Shown one piece after another: positions 11,347-20,166 of a stretch of 64,000 nucleotides of DNA (positions within the stretch are counted from its first letter, which is position 1; every line of letters begins with the position of its first letter). Under the pieces are notes generated by a model that was not told where the DNA came from, searched no databases, and worked only from the letters and a program-made list of their open reading frames with translations. A program made the position numbers and the translations under genes. This DNA comes from Burkholderiales bacterium (GTDB lineage Bacteria > Pseudomonadota > Gammaproteobacteria > Burkholderiales > Casimicrobiaceae): contig JAICKU010000001.1 of NCBI GenBank assembly GCA_025927765.1, forward strand, positions 174,395-238,394. Direction: 5' to 3'.

Positions 11347-11775
11347 GTGTTCGACATCGGCTTCTCGGAAATCGTCGTCATCGGCGTGGTGGCGCTCGTG
11401 GTCATCGGCCCGGAACGGTTGCCGAAGACCGCGCGCACCGTCGGCCTGCTGTTCGGACGCCTGCAGCGTTACGTGAGCGACGTGAAGGCGGACATCAGCC
11501 GGGAGATGGAGCTCGACGAGTTGCGCAAGCTGCAGCGCGAGATGCAGGGCGCGGCGCAGGAATTCGAGCAGAGCGTCAAGACGGCGGCGAACGATTTCAG
11601 CACCGGCGTGCGAAGCGTCGAGCAGGAGCTCAATTCGACGGTGTCGGAAGCCGCGTCGTCCGCATCGTCGGCGTCGGCGACGCCTGCGCTTTCCGACGCC
11701 AAGGCCGCGCCCGCGGGCGAAGCAGGCACGAAAGCGCCGGAGCAGCCGGCGCTTCCCGGCTTCGAGAAGATCTGA
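11347..11775 (+). CDS. tatB: Sec-independent translocase subunit TatB
   Basis: 142 residues from a GTG start. The N-terminal MFDIGFSEIVVIGVVALVVI helix followed by GPERLPKTARTVG is the TatB signature (Glu-Arg-Leu-Pro after the helix). The remainder is a long charged amphipathic and disordered tail ending in an alanine/proline-rich stretch. With TatC it forms the receptor for twin-arginine signal peptides. It lies between tatA and tatC. Confidence 0.94.
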   Translation: MFDIGFSEIVVIGVVALVVIGPERLPKTARTVGLLFGRLQRYVSDVKADISREMELDELRKLQREMQGAAQEFEQSVKTAANDFSTGVRSVEQELNSTVSEAASSASSASATPALSDAKAAPAGEAGTKAPEQPALPGFEKI

Positions 11776-11825
11776 CGGCGGCTTCCCGCTGAATCCTTGC
11801 CTCGTTGCGGGGCGGCCCCTTCGAA

Positions 11826-12593
11826 ATGACCGATCCCGTCGACACGCAGGAATCCTTCCTTTCGCACCTGATCGAGCTGCGCACGCGGCTCGTGCGTTCG
11901 ATCATCGCGGTGATCGTGGTGCTGCTGTGCCTGTTCCCGTTCGCGAAGGACATCTACGCGATCCTCGCCGAGCCGCTCCTGAAGGTGCTGCCGCACGGCT
12001 CGACGATGATCGCCACCGACGTGACCGGCACGTTCCTCGTGCCGCTCAAGGTGACGCTGATGGCGGCGTTCCTGATCGCGCTGCCTTACGTGCTGTACCA
12101 GGCGTGGGCGTTCGTGGCGCCCGGCCTCTACCAGCACGAGAAGCGGCTCGTGCTGCCGGTGCTCGTGTCGAGCGTCGCGTTCTTCGCGATCGGGATGTGC
12201 TTCGCGTACTTCGTCGTGTTCCCGGTCGCGTTCGGCTTCTTCGCCGGCTACACGCCCGCCGGCGTGCAGATGATGACCGACATCGACAAGTACCTGTCGT
12301 TCGTGCTGACGATGTTCATCGCGTTCGGCGTGACGTTCGAAACCCCGGTGGTCGTCGTCGTGCTCGTGCGCATGGGCGTGGTGACGGTCGAGAAGCTGCG
12401 CTCGTTCCGCCCGTATGTGATCGTCGGCGCATTCGTCGTCGGCGCGATCTTCACGCCGCCCGACGTCATTTCGCAGAGCCTGCTCGCGGTCCCGCTGTGG
12501 CTGCTCTACGAGCTCGGGCTCGTGCTGGCGCGCTTCGTCGGGTCGCCCGCGCGCGAGGCGGAAGGCGAAACGGAGACCGAGCCGGCGAAGTAG
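11826..12593 (+). CDS. tatC: Sec-independent translocase subunit TatC
   Basis: A 255-residue, six-helix inner-membrane receptor for twin-arginine signal peptides. The N-terminal ESFLSHLIELRTRLVRS is the conserved cytoplasmic binding site. VLYQAWAFVAPGLYQHEK and FGVTFETPV are family hallmarks, and the last helices run through FTPPDVISQSLLAVPLW. I chose ATG 11826 over an in-frame TTG 21 bases upstream because MTDPVDTQESFLSHL matches the usual N-terminus. It is the last gene of the plus-strand run that began at the ABC-2 genes. Confidence 0.95.
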   Translation: MTDPVDTQESFLSHLIELRTRLVRSIIAVIVVLLCLFPFAKDIYAILAEPLLKVLPHGSTMIATDVTGTFLVPLKVTLMAAFLIALPYVLYQAWAFVAPGLYQHEKRLVLPVLVSSVAFFAIGMCFAYFVVFPVAFGFFAGYTPAGVQMMTDIDKYLSFVLTMFIAFGVTFETPVVVVVLVRMGVVTVEKLRSFRPYVIVGAFVVGAIFTPPDVISQSLLAVPLWLLYELGLVLARFVGSPAREAEGETETEPAK

Positions 12594-12645
12594 CCGGACT
12601 CCAGCTGTGCATTGCATGCCGGCCTGGGGCGGCGCATGCCGACGT

Positions 12646-13812
12646 TCATGGCGAAGCCGAACTGAAGAGCTTGAGCACGCCGGCCGCAACGTCGGGGTGA
12701 CGTTTCGCGAATGACTCGTGCCCCGCATCGAGCCTCGCGTTTTCCATGCCCACGCTGGACTCCGTGAGGCAGGTTCCGAACGAGCCGCTGCCGTCGTACA
12801 TACGCTCGAGCATCACGCTGCCGAGCTCCGACTTGAAATGACCGGATTCCCAGTACCAGCGCGTCGTTGACGTTCTATCGCCCGCAGCGGGAACGCTTTC
12901 GGTCGTGAATTCGCTGTAGCCGCTGAAATCCCACACGCTGCAGCTTCCGGTGGCGGTTGCCGGGAGGCGCCGGGCCAGCTCGCGCTTCCATTGCTTGAAC
13001 GCAGGCGCAAGGCCGGCGTGGTAGAACATCTCGAGGATCCGCGCGTGGTAGGGGTAGATCACGAATTCCAGTCGAATATCGGCAGCCCGAGCGGTTGCAA
13101 CCAGTCGTTCGAGCTCCCGCCACGACGCCGACTCCGTTCCTCCGTTGACGAAGATCCCCTTCGGCGACTTCACGTAGGTGCGCGCGTTCGTCGCGTCCCT
13201 CTGGCGGAAGATCGACGCGTAGCCTTCCTCGCGCGCGTAGCGTCGATATTCGTGGAGCGGGTTGAAACCGCTTGCATCGACGTCGGCTGCATCGGGGTCG
13301 TGTCGCTGCAAGACGGTCACTCCGGAATCGATGAGCGTATCGAGCGAAATCAGCACGGATAGATCGTTCGTGCGCGGCGCGGCGGGCGCCGCCGGCTCGA
13401 CCGACTCGTTCGAAGCGACGAGGAAATCGAGAAAGTCCAAGCCGACAACGGCCGTGCGAAGCCGACCGGCGGCGATCCCCGATGCCAGCGCGGCTTCCGC
13501 CATCCCCAGGCTTGCGCCGGGTACGGCTGCGTTGTAGACCGGATGCATCGCCGCCGGCCATGCAGTCGCCCGCGGATCGAACCCGATCTCCGCGCGCGAA
13601 TTGCCGAGGATCAGCGTGACCGGACGCGTACGCGCAATGCCGCGAAGCTTGAGCGAGGCGTCGTGCTGCACGGCGCGCGGTCGGGGCGCCGCCGCGTCCA
13701 ACCCGACCGGCGGATTCCACAATCGATAGGGATCGACGAGCAAGTTGATGCAGGCCGCCGCAGCGATGAAGGCGGCGAATGCAATGCCGAGTCGGGTCAG
13801 GTAATGGCGCAA
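12646..13812 (-). CDS. SGNH/AlgX-DltD-like membrane-anchored protein, partner of the MBOAT gene
   Basis: About 388 residues from a TTG start. An N-terminal membrane helix (GIAFAAFIAAAACINLLV) is followed by VDPYRLW. ILGNSRAEIGFDP places a serine in a Gly-Asn-Ser-Arg block like the nucleophile motif of SGNH-type proteins, and WESGHFKSELG near the C-terminus supplies a histidine. Such proteins sit beside MBOAT acyltransferases and pass acetyl groups to an extracytoplasmic polysaccharide. Its start lies 18 bases past the MBOAT stop. The frame is open further upstream, over the MBOAT end, but that peptide is arginine-rich and unlikely to be real. Confidence 0.7.
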   Translation of the reverse strand: MRHYLTRLGIAFAAFIAAAACINLLVDPYRLWNPPVGLDAAAPRPRAVQHDASLKLRGIARTRPVTLILGNSRAEIGFDPRATAWPAAMHPVYNAAVPGASLGMAEAALASGIAAGRLRTAVVGLDFLDFLVASNESVEPAAPAAPRTNDLSVLISLDTLIDSGVTVLQRHDPDAADVDASGFNPLHEYRRYAREEGYASIFRQRDATNARTYVKSPKGIFVNGGTESASWRELERLVATARAADIRLEFVIYPYHARILEMFYHAGLAPAFKQWKRELARRLPATATGSCSVWDFSGYSEFTTESVPAAGDRTSTTRWYWESGHFKSELGSVMLERMYDGSGSFGTCLTESSVGMENARLDAGHESFAKRHPDVAAGVLKLFSSASP

Positions 13813-13829
13813 GCCGAGGTTCCGGTCGG

Positions 13830-15374
13830 TCAGAATTGGTAGTAGAGAAACTCGCTGACGCGATGGAGCGAGAGAAAGCCGATCGCGGCGACGCATCCGC
13901 ACGCGAGCGCCCACGGCCCGCTCGGCCGCCACGCCGCCCAGCGAACCGGTGGCGCGTGCGGCGCCCCGATCCCCGGCCGATACCCGCCAAGCATCTCCTG
14001 CGTGTTCGGCGCGACGAAGACCAACGGCAGAAGGACGGCGATCCACGCGTACATGCGCACGAACTCGCTTCCGCCTCCCAGCGTGAATTGCACGCCGAGG
14101 CTGCCGAGCCGTCGAGCGAGCACGGGGAAGTGAACGGCGATCGCGTTGGGCATCGAAACCCCGTTCTGGCCGATCATCCCTTCAATGATCGTCGTGGCCG
14201 TGTGGAAATCCGGCGCCCTGAAGAGCACCCAGGCGAAAACGACCGCAACGAACGTGACGAGGCGGGCGAGATTGCGGCCGGCCCATGTCCCGGCCTCGCC
14301 TTCGCGAGCCCCCGTCAGGTGGCGCCAGGCGTGGTTGACGACGAGGTACGCGCCGTGAAGCCCGCCCCACGCCACGAACGTCCAGCCCGCTCCGTGCCAA
14401 AGGCCGCCGATGAGCATGGTGGCGAGCAGATTCGCGTAGCGGCGAGTCTTGCCGAAGCGGTTTCCGCCCAACGGAATGTAGACGTAATCGCGCAGGAATC
14501 GCGACAGCGTGATGTGCCAGCGGCGCCAGAAATCGATGATGTTCGTCGCCTTGTACGGCGAATCGAAGTTGATCGGAAGCTGGATGCCGAAGAGACGCGA
14601 GAGTCCGATCGCCATGTCGCAATAGCCCGAGAAATCGAAATACAGCTGGAGCGTATAGACCAGCGCGCCGCCCCAGGCGTCGAAGAAGCCGGGAGGGGAC
14701 ACGGACGCGTTCGCGAAGACGCTCGAGGCGAACGGCGCGATGCCATCCGCCAGGACGACCTTCTTGAAGAGCCCGATGGCAAAGATCGTCAAGCCGACCG
14801 CAAAGTTGTCGGCGGTTGCCCTGTAAACGTTGCGGTCGCGGAACTGCGGCATCATTTCCGCGTGGTGAAGGATGGGGCCGGCGATGAGATGCGGGAAATA
14901 CGTGACGAACAACGCGTAATGCACGGGATTGCGTTCGCTCGCCTTGCCCCGGTACGTGTCCACGAGGAAGGCGATCTGCGTGAACGTATAGAACGAGATG
15001 CCGAGGGGCAGCACGACCCGTGCGACCTCCAATGGGAAGCCGCTCAGCGATGCCAGGGTGTCGACGAAGAAGTTCGCGTACTTGTAGTAGCCGAGAACGC
15101 CGAGGTCGACGGCCACGGCGAGCGTGAGCAGGAGCTTCGACGTCGACCGGTCGCGCAGCGCGGCGGTGCCGATCCAACCTCCCATCGCGTAGTTGAACGC
15201 GATCGACGCCAGCAGCAGCAGCACGTAGATCGGGTTCCACCACGCGTAGAACGCAAGCGAGGCAACGACGAGCCATGCAGCGGCGGCGGTGGGACCGAGG
15301 CGCGCAAGTCCGAAGAATCCAAGGAGCGTGACCGGCAGAAAGGCGAGCAGGAACGGATACGAATTGAACAGCAC
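13830..15374 (-). CDS. MBOAT family O-acyltransferase (AlgI-like)
   Basis: A 514-residue polytopic inner-membrane protein. It starts MLFNSYPFLLAFLPV, the usual AlgI/DltB-family opening. Conserved blocks are LPLGISFYTFTQIAFLVD, LYFDFSGYCDMAIGLSRLFG, NFDSPYKATNIIDFWRRWHI (in part) and LIGGLWHGAGWTF, whose histidine is the catalytic residue of the family. It probably moves an acetyl group across the membrane for transfer by the neighbouring SGNH-like protein. The target polymer is not indicated, as no polysaccharide synthase is nearby. Confidence 0.93.
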   Translation of the reverse strand: MLFNSYPFLLAFLPVTLLGFFGLARLGPTAAAAWLVVASLAFYAWWNPIYVLLLLASIAFNYAMGGWIGTAALRDRSTSKLLLTLAVAVDLGVLGYYKYANFFVDTLASLSGFPLEVARVVLPLGISFYTFTQIAFLVDTYRGKASERNPVHYALFVTYFPHLIAGPILHHAEMMPQFRDRNVYRATADNFAVGLTIFAIGLFKKVVLADGIAPFASSVFANASVSPPGFFDAWGGALVYTLQLYFDFSGYCDMAIGLSRLFGIQLPINFDSPYKATNIIDFWRRWHITLSRFLRDYVYIPLGGNRFGKTRRYANLLATMLIGGLWHGAGWTFVAWGGLHGAYLVVNHAWRHLTGAREGEAGTWAGRNLARLVTFVAVVFAWVLFRAPDFHTATTIIEGMIGQNGVSMPNAIAVHFPVLARRLGSLGVQFTLGGGSEFVRMYAWIAVLLPLVFVAPNTQEMLGGYRPGIGAPHAPPVRWAAWRPSGPWALACGCVAAIGFLSLHRVSEFLYYQF

Positions 15375-15394
15375 CGCGATTCGCGTCCCTGCGC

Positions 15395-16546
15395 TTAAGG
15401 TGGCGTCGGCCGCGGCCGCTTCGCCACGACGACGTCGAGGTCGAGCAGCTTCCCGTCGCGCACCACCTTCATTCGAGCGTGAGTGCCCGGTCGCAACTCG
15501 GCCACGCGCGCCACGAAGCGAGGCACGTCGGGAGTCGCATTGCCCGCCACCTCGACGATCACGTCGCGCGTTGCCATCCCCGCGCGTTCCGCCGGGCCGT
15601 TTCGCATCAGTCCGCGCACGAGCACGCCGTCGGTGCGCGTGAGCGACAGCGCGTCGGCGAGGTCGCGCGTGATCGCCTGCGGATCGACGCCGACCCAGCC
15701 GCGCGTCACTTCGCCTTCGCGGATGATCTGGCCCAGCACCGACTGCGCGAGCGACACGGGAATCGCGAAGCCGATGCCCATCGAGCCGCCCGACTGCGAG
15801 AAGATCGTGCTGTTGATGCCGATCAGGTTGCCGGCGGTGTCGACGAGCGCGCCGCCCGAGTTGCCGGGATTGATGGGCGCATCGGTCTGGATGAAGTCCT
15901 CGAAGCGATTGATGCCGAGGTGGTTGCGGCCGAGCGCGCTGATGATGCCCATGGTCACCGTGTTGCCGAAGCCGAACGGATTGCCGATCGCGAGCACGAC
16001 GTCGCCCACGTGCAGATGCTCGGTGCTGCCGAACGTGATCGCCGGCAGCTTGTCGCCGTCGGCCTTCAGCACCGCGAGATCGGTTTCGGGATCGGCCCCG
16101 CGCACGCGCGCATGCAGTTCACGCCCGTCGGCCAGCACGACCTCGATGTCGTCCGCGCCGTCGATCACGTGATGGTTCGTGAGGATGTAGCCTTCGGGCG
16201 CGACGATCACGCCCGAGCCGAGGCTGGTGGCGCGGCGCGCCGGCATGCTCTGCGCGAGCTCGGGGAAATAGCGCTGCAGGATCGAATCGTCGAGCAGGGG
16301 GTTGCGTGCGGGCAGCGACTTGCTCGTGTAGATGTTGACGACAGCGGGCATCGCCTTCTTCGCCGCTTCCGCGTAGCTCGCGACCGCCGGCGAGGCAGCG
16401 GCGGCAGGCTGCTGCAGCAGCACCACCGCATTGCCCTTGCCGGCGAGGCGCGGCAGGAGGTCGGGCCGCAGCGTCGTGACGACGAACAGCGCCGCCACGC
16501 AGAGCGTGCACGCCTGCGCGAAGAGGAGCCAGAATTTCTTCAGCAC
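15395..16546 (-). CDS. Membrane-anchored S1C serine protease (DegS/AlgW-like)
   Basis: 383 residues with an N-terminal signal-anchor (FWLLFAQACTLCVAALFVV), a trypsin-like domain and a single PDZ domain. Triad residues are in TNHHVIDGADDIE (His), DPETDLAVLKADG (Asp) and PINPGNSGGALVD (Ser). One PDZ domain and the anchor fit DegS/AlgW, which starts the sigma-E envelope stress cascade, rather than two-PDZ DegP. It is divergent from petA, as in many betaproteobacteria. Confidence 0.9.
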   Translation of the reverse strand: MLKKFWLLFAQACTLCVAALFVVTTLRPDLLPRLAGKGNAVVLLQQPAAAASPAVASYAEAAKKAMPAVVNIYTSKSLPARNPLLDDSILQRYFPELAQSMPARRATSLGSGVIVAPEGYILTNHHVIDGADDIEVVLADGRELHARVRGADPETDLAVLKADGDKLPAITFGSTEHLHVGDVVLAIGNPFGFGNTVTMGIISALGRNHLGINRFEDFIQTDAPINPGNSGGALVDTAGNLIGINSTIFSQSGGSMGIGFAIPVSLAQSVLGQIIREGEVTRGWVGVDPQAITRDLADALSLTRTDGVLVRGLMRNGPAERAGMATRDVIVEVAGNATPDVPRFVARVAELRPGTHARMKVVRDGKLLDLDVVVAKRPRPTPP

Positions 16547-16569
16547 GGTGAAATGCGCATCCAGCGTCG

Positions 16570-16601
16570 ATTATAGGAGGCCTTGACGATTCCCGTATAA
16601 T
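16570..16601. promoter_or_regulatory. Divergent promoter pair for the protease gene and petABC
   Basis: A perfect TATAAT at 16596-16601 on the plus strand could start a transcript about 48 bases before petA. On the minus strand a second perfect TATAAT occupies 16575-16570, about 24 bases before the protease ATG. Neither has a convincing -35 box at 16-18 bases, though a TTATAC lies 19 bases above the minus-strand box. Confidence 0.45.
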
Positions 16602-16655
16602 CCAAAGGTTTTGCGGGACGAACGCATAGAAGCCGCGGCAAAGCGAAAGGCAAGG

Positions 16656-17249
16656 ATGGCCACAGACGCGATCGAGAACAAGGACAAGCGCCGCTTCCTC
16701 ATCGGGGCGACATCGGTGATGGGGGGGCTCGGCGCCGCGGCGGTCGCCACGCCCTTCGTGATGTCGCTCTGGCCGAGCGAGCGAGCGAAGGCGGCCGGCG
16801 CCCCGGTCGAAGTCGACATCAGCAAGGTCGAGCCCGGGCAGAAGATCAACGTCGAGTGGCGCGGCAAGGTCTGCTGGGTCGTCAACCGCACGAAGGCGAT
16901 GCTCGACACGCTTCCGAAGATGGATTCGCGCGTCGCCGATCCGAATTCGAACGTCCCCCAGCAGCCTCCCTACTGCAAGAATGAGGCGCGCTCGATCAAG
17001 CCGGAGTGGTGGGTCGCCGTCGGCATCTGCACGCATCTCGGCTGCTCGCCCACATATCGCCCGGAAGTGGCGCCCGCCGACCTCGGCAACGACTGGCTCG
17101 GCGGCTTCTTCTGCCCATGCCACCAGTCGAAGTTCGACCTCGCAGGGCGCGTGTTCAAGGGCGTGCCCGCGCCCACGAACCTCGTCATTCCGCCGTATCA
17201 CTACGAGAGCGACACGAAGGTCGTGATCGGCGAAGACCCGAAGAAATAA
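16656..17249 (+). CDS. petA: Ubiquinol-cytochrome c reductase, Rieske iron-sulfur subunit
   Basis: Carries the high-potential 2Fe-2S centre of the bc1 complex. 197 residues. The N-terminus has a Tat-like signal anchor, DKRRFLIGATSVMGGLG. Cluster ligands are in CTHLGC (C125, H127, disulfide C130) and CPCHQSKFD (C153, H156, disulfide C155). VFKGVPAPTNLVIPPY ends the fold. The ATG at 16656 gives a normal signal; an earlier ATG in frame at 16611 would overlap the promoter region. First gene of petABC. Confidence 0.96.
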   Translation: MATDAIENKDKRRFLIGATSVMGGLGAAAVATPFVMSLWPSERAKAAGAPVEVDISKVEPGQKINVEWRGKVCWVVNRTKAMLDTLPKMDSRVADPNSNVPQQPPYCKNEARSIKPEWWVAVGICTHLGCSPTYRPEVAPADLGNDWLGGFFCPCHQSKFDLAGRVFKGVPAPTNLVIPPYHYESDTKVVIGEDPKK

Positions 17250-17269
17250 GTCCGAAGGAAGAAGCGGCA

Positions 17270-18544
17270 ATGAGCAGATTCATGACGTGGGTCGACGAGC
17301 GGTTTCCGCTGACTGCGCTGTGGAACAGCCAGTGGGGCAAGTACGTCGCGCCGAAGAACTTCAACTTCTGGTACTACTTCGGCTCGCTCGCAGCCCTCGT
17401 GCTCGTGCTGCAGATCCTCACCGGCATCTGGCTCACGATGAACTACAAGCCCGACGCGCAGAAGGCGTTCGAGTCGGTCGAGTACATCATGCGCGACGTG
17501 CCGTGGGGCTGGCTGATTCGCTACATGCACTCGACGGGCGCTTCGCTGTTCTTCGTCGTCGTGTACCTGCACATGTTCCGGGGCTTGATGTACGGCAGCT
17601 ACCGCAAGCCGCGCGAGCTCACGTGGATCTTCGGCTGCCTGATCTATCTCGCGCTGATGGCCGAGGCGTTCTTCGGCTACCTGCTCCCGTGGGGGCAGAT
17701 GTCGTACTGGGGGGCGCAGGTGATCGTGAACCTGTTCTCGACGCTGCCGGTGATCGGCGACGACCTTTCCGTGTGGATCCGCGGCGACTACACGATCTCC
17801 GACGTCACGCTCAATCGCTTCTTCGCGTTCCACGTCGCAGCACTCCCGCTCGTGCTGATCGCCCTTGTCGTCGCGCACCTGATGGCGCTGCACGAGACCG
17901 GGTCGAACAACCCCGACGGCATCGAGATCAAGAAGCAGCCGAAGGACCCGCGCACCGGCCTGCCGCTCGACGGCATCTATTCGCACCCGTACTACACGAT
18001 CAAGGACATCGTCGGCGTGATCGTCTTCCTCGCCGTGTTCTCGGTGATCGTGTTCTTCACGCCCGAAATGGGCGGCTACTTCCTCGAGGCGAACAACTTC
18101 ATCCCCGCCAATCCGCTGAAGACGCCTTCGGAAATCGCGCCGGTGTGGTACTTCACGCCGTACTACGCGATGTTGCGCGCGGTGCCGTCGTTCGCGCAGA
18201 CGCAGGTGTGGGGCGTGATCGTCATGGGCATCTCGGTGCTGATCTTCTTCGCGCTGCCGTGGCTCGATCGCGGTGCCGTCAAGTCGATCCGCTATCGCGG
18301 CCGGCTCTACAAGGGCTGGCTCGTCGCGTTCATCGTTTCGTTCCTGATCCTCGGCTACCTCGGCACCGTGCCGATCACCGTCTGGGGACAGTTCGCCGAC
18401 AGCGCGCCGTTCTACGGCGCCGACAAGGCAACGGTCGTGGCACGCTTCCTGACGGTGGTCTACTTCCTGTTCTTCATCCTGATGCCGTGGTACACGGCAC
18501 GCGACAAGACGAAGCCGGTCCCCACCCGCGTCCGCTGGCACTAA
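17270..18544 (+). CDS. petB: Cytochrome b of the bc1 complex
   Basis: A 424-residue membrane subunit holding two b-type haems and both quinone sites. Seen motifs are SQWGKYVAPKNFNFWYYFGS, the haem histidine pairs in RYMHSTGASLFFVVVYLHMF and FFAFHVAALPLVLIALVVAH, the Qo-site WGQMSYWGAQVI, and the PEWY-loop counterpart reading PVWYFTPYYAMLRA. The loop therefore has PVWY, a substitution of the usual glutamate that is known in the betaproteobacterial/fused branch. Start ATG 17270 follows an AAGGAAG site. Confidence 0.95.
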   Translation: MSRFMTWVDERFPLTALWNSQWGKYVAPKNFNFWYYFGSLAALVLVLQILTGIWLTMNYKPDAQKAFESVEYIMRDVPWGWLIRYMHSTGASLFFVVVYLHMFRGLMYGSYRKPRELTWIFGCLIYLALMAEAFFGYLLPWGQMSYWGAQVIVNLFSTLPVIGDDLSVWIRGDYTISDVTLNRFFAFHVAALPLVLIALVVAHLMALHETGSNNPDGIEIKKQPKDPRTGLPLDGIYSHPYYTIKDIVGVIVFLAVFSVIVFFTPEMGGYFLEANNFIPANPLKTPSEIAPVWYFTPYYAMLRAVPSFAQTQVWGVIVMGISVLIFFALPWLDRGAVKSIRYRGRLYKGWLVAFIVSFLILGYLGTVPITVWGQFADSAPFYGADKATVVARFLTVVYFLFFILMPWYTARDKTKPVPTRVRWH

Positions 18545-18554
18545 AAGCGCCCCG

Positions 18555-19358
18555 ATGACCCACTTGATCAAGCTCCTGCTCGCAGCACTCGTCGCCACGT
18601 CCGCGTCGTTCGCGTACGCCGCCAGCGAATCGAACGTGCGCCTGATGCACGCGCCGGTGAACCGTCTCGACGACGAATCGCTGCAGCGTGGCGCACGCAA
18701 CTTCGTCAACTACTGCTTGACCTGCCACTCGGCGAAGTACATGCGCTACAACCGGCTGACCGACCTCGGTCTCACCGACAAGCAGATCGCGGACAACCTG
18801 ATGTTCGCGAGCGACAAGATCGGCCAGACGATGACGGTCGCGATGACGGAGGCCGACGGCAAGGCCTGGTTCGGCAATCCGCCGCCCGACCTGTCGGTGG
18901 AGTCGCGCATTCGCGGACGCGACTGGCTCTACAGCTACCTGCTCGGCTTCTACCGTGACGACAAGTCGGCGACGGGGTGGAACAACCTCGTGTTCCCCAA
19001 CGTGGGCATGCCAAACGTGCTGTGGGAGCTGTCGGGGCAGGACAAGCTCGTCGAGACCGAATACGAAGACCATGAAAAGGCGATGGGCGCGGCGATCGCG
19101 GTCAAGGGCCTCTCCGCGCTCGAGCCCCTGCCGGGCGCGAAGGTCGCCGTGCTCCACCTCGAGCCCGGCACGCCCGGCGCGATGACTCGCGAGCAGTACG
19201 AGGGCTTCGTGACCGATCTCGTCAACTATCTCGACTACATGGCGGAGCCCGTCCGGAACCACCGCATCCACCTGGGCCTGCTGGTGCTGCTGTTCCTCGG
19301 CGTGTTCTTCGTCTTCGCCTACGCGCTCAAGCGCGAATACTGGAAAGACCTGCATTAA
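18555..19358 (+). CDS. petC: Cytochrome c1
   Basis: A 267-residue membrane-anchored c-type cytochrome of the bc1 complex. It has a cleavable signal (KLLLAALVATSASFAYAA), the haem site CLTCH at residues 54-58, a PNVGMPNVLWELSG region that supplies the methionine side of the haem pocket, and a C-terminal helix (LGLLVLLFLGVFFVFAYAL) ending in KREYWKDLH. Ten bases after petB. The stop abuts the ATG of sspA directly. Confidence 0.96.
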   Translation: MTHLIKLLLAALVATSASFAYAASESNVRLMHAPVNRLDDESLQRGARNFVNYCLTCHSAKYMRYNRLTDLGLTDKQIADNLMFASDKIGQTMTVAMTEADGKAWFGNPPPDLSVESRIRGRDWLYSYLLGFYRDDKSATGWNNLVFPNVGMPNVLWELSGQDKLVETEYEDHEKAMGAAIAVKGLSALEPLPGAKVAVLHLEPGTPGAMTREQYEGFVTDLVNYLDYMAEPVRNHRIHLGLLVLLFLGVFFVFAYALKREYWKDLH

Positions 19359-19958
19359 ATGATGACGCTCTATTCCGGCACGACGGATCCGTTCAGCCAG
19401 CGGTGCCGCATCGTCCTGCACGAGAAGGGCATGGACTTCCAGATCATCGACGTGGACCTCGACCACAAGCCCGAGGACCTCGCGGTGATGAACCCGTACA
19501 ACCAGGTGCCGGTGCTCGTCGAGCGCGACCTCGTGCTGCACGAGTCGAACATCATCAACGAGTACATCGACGAGCGCTTCCCGCATCCGCAGCTGATGCC
19601 GGCCGATCCGGTGATGCGCGCGCGCGCACGCCTCTTCCTGCACCGCTTCGAGAAGGAACTCTTCGTCCACATCGACGCGCTCGAGAGCGGCAACCAGAAG
19701 CACGTCGACAGGGCGCGCGCGCAGGTGCGCGACTCGCTGCTGCAGATCGCACCGGTGTTCGCCAAGCACAAGCACATGCTGGGCGACGACTACTCGATGC
19801 TCGACGTTGCGATCACGCCGCTCCTGTGGCGCCTCGACTACTACGGCATCCAGATGCCGAAGCAGGCCGCCCCGCTCATGAAGTACGCCGAGCGCCTGTT
19901 CGCGCGCCCGGCCTTCTCCGAAGCCCTGACGTCCGCGGAGCGCGGCATGCGGAAGTAG
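19359..19958 (+). CDS. sspA: Stringent starvation protein A (GST-fold)
   Basis: A 199-residue glutathione-S-transferase-like protein that associates with RNA polymerase in other proteobacteria. The N-terminal thioredoxin fold runs MMTLYSGTTDPFSQRCRIVL, without the catalytic residue of true GSTs. NPYNQVPVLVERDLVLHESN is the cis-proline region with the SNAIL/TRAIL-type motif, then an all-helical C-terminal domain. It follows petC with no gap, so it is probably cotranscribed with petABC, a standard betaproteobacterial linkage. Confidence 0.93.
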   Translation: MMTLYSGTTDPFSQRCRIVLHEKGMDFQIIDVDLDHKPEDLAVMNPYNQVPVLVERDLVLHESNIINEYIDERFPHPQLMPADPVMRARARLFLHRFEKELFVHIDALESGNQKHVDRARAQVRDSLLQIAPVFAKHKHMLGDDYSMLDVAITPLLWRLDYYGIQMPKQAAPLMKYAERLFARPAFSEALTSAERGMRK

Positions 19959-20131
19959 GCATTCCATTTGCATGCAATCGTAGCCGGGCCGTCTTTTCCC
20001 TGCTGATCGTAAAGCGGCCCGACACCCGCTGCTCCGCGGGCAGGCGAAGAGTGCTGTGACGCACGCGGCCACACTCGCCGACACGTATGCCACAGCGGCG
20101 GCGGGCGGATCGAAGGGTTAAAGCCGATTTC

Positions 20132-20159
20132 TTGACCGGCCGCGAGCCGAGCGTAATAT
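20132..20159 (+). promoter_or_regulatory. Promoter close to the sspB start codon
   Basis: TTGACC at 20132-20137, a 16-base spacer and TAATAT at 20154-20159. The expected transcription start is at or within a base or two of the sspB ATG at 20167. The 208-base gap between sspA and sspB holds no gene I can see. It contains a weak CGGGCCG/CGGCCCG inverted repeat with a long loop. Confidence 0.5.
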
Positions 20160-20166
20160 TTTTGCC

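Noticed and set aside
13779..15398. A 539-codon plus-strand frame opposite the MBOAT gene
   Set aside because: No hydrophobic or domain pattern. The minus-strand MBOAT with conserved motifs is clearly the gene.
19984..20026. Inverted repeat CGGGCCG/CGGCCCG after sspA as a terminator
   Set aside because: Seven-base arms with a loop of more than 20 bases and no T-run. Too weak to call.
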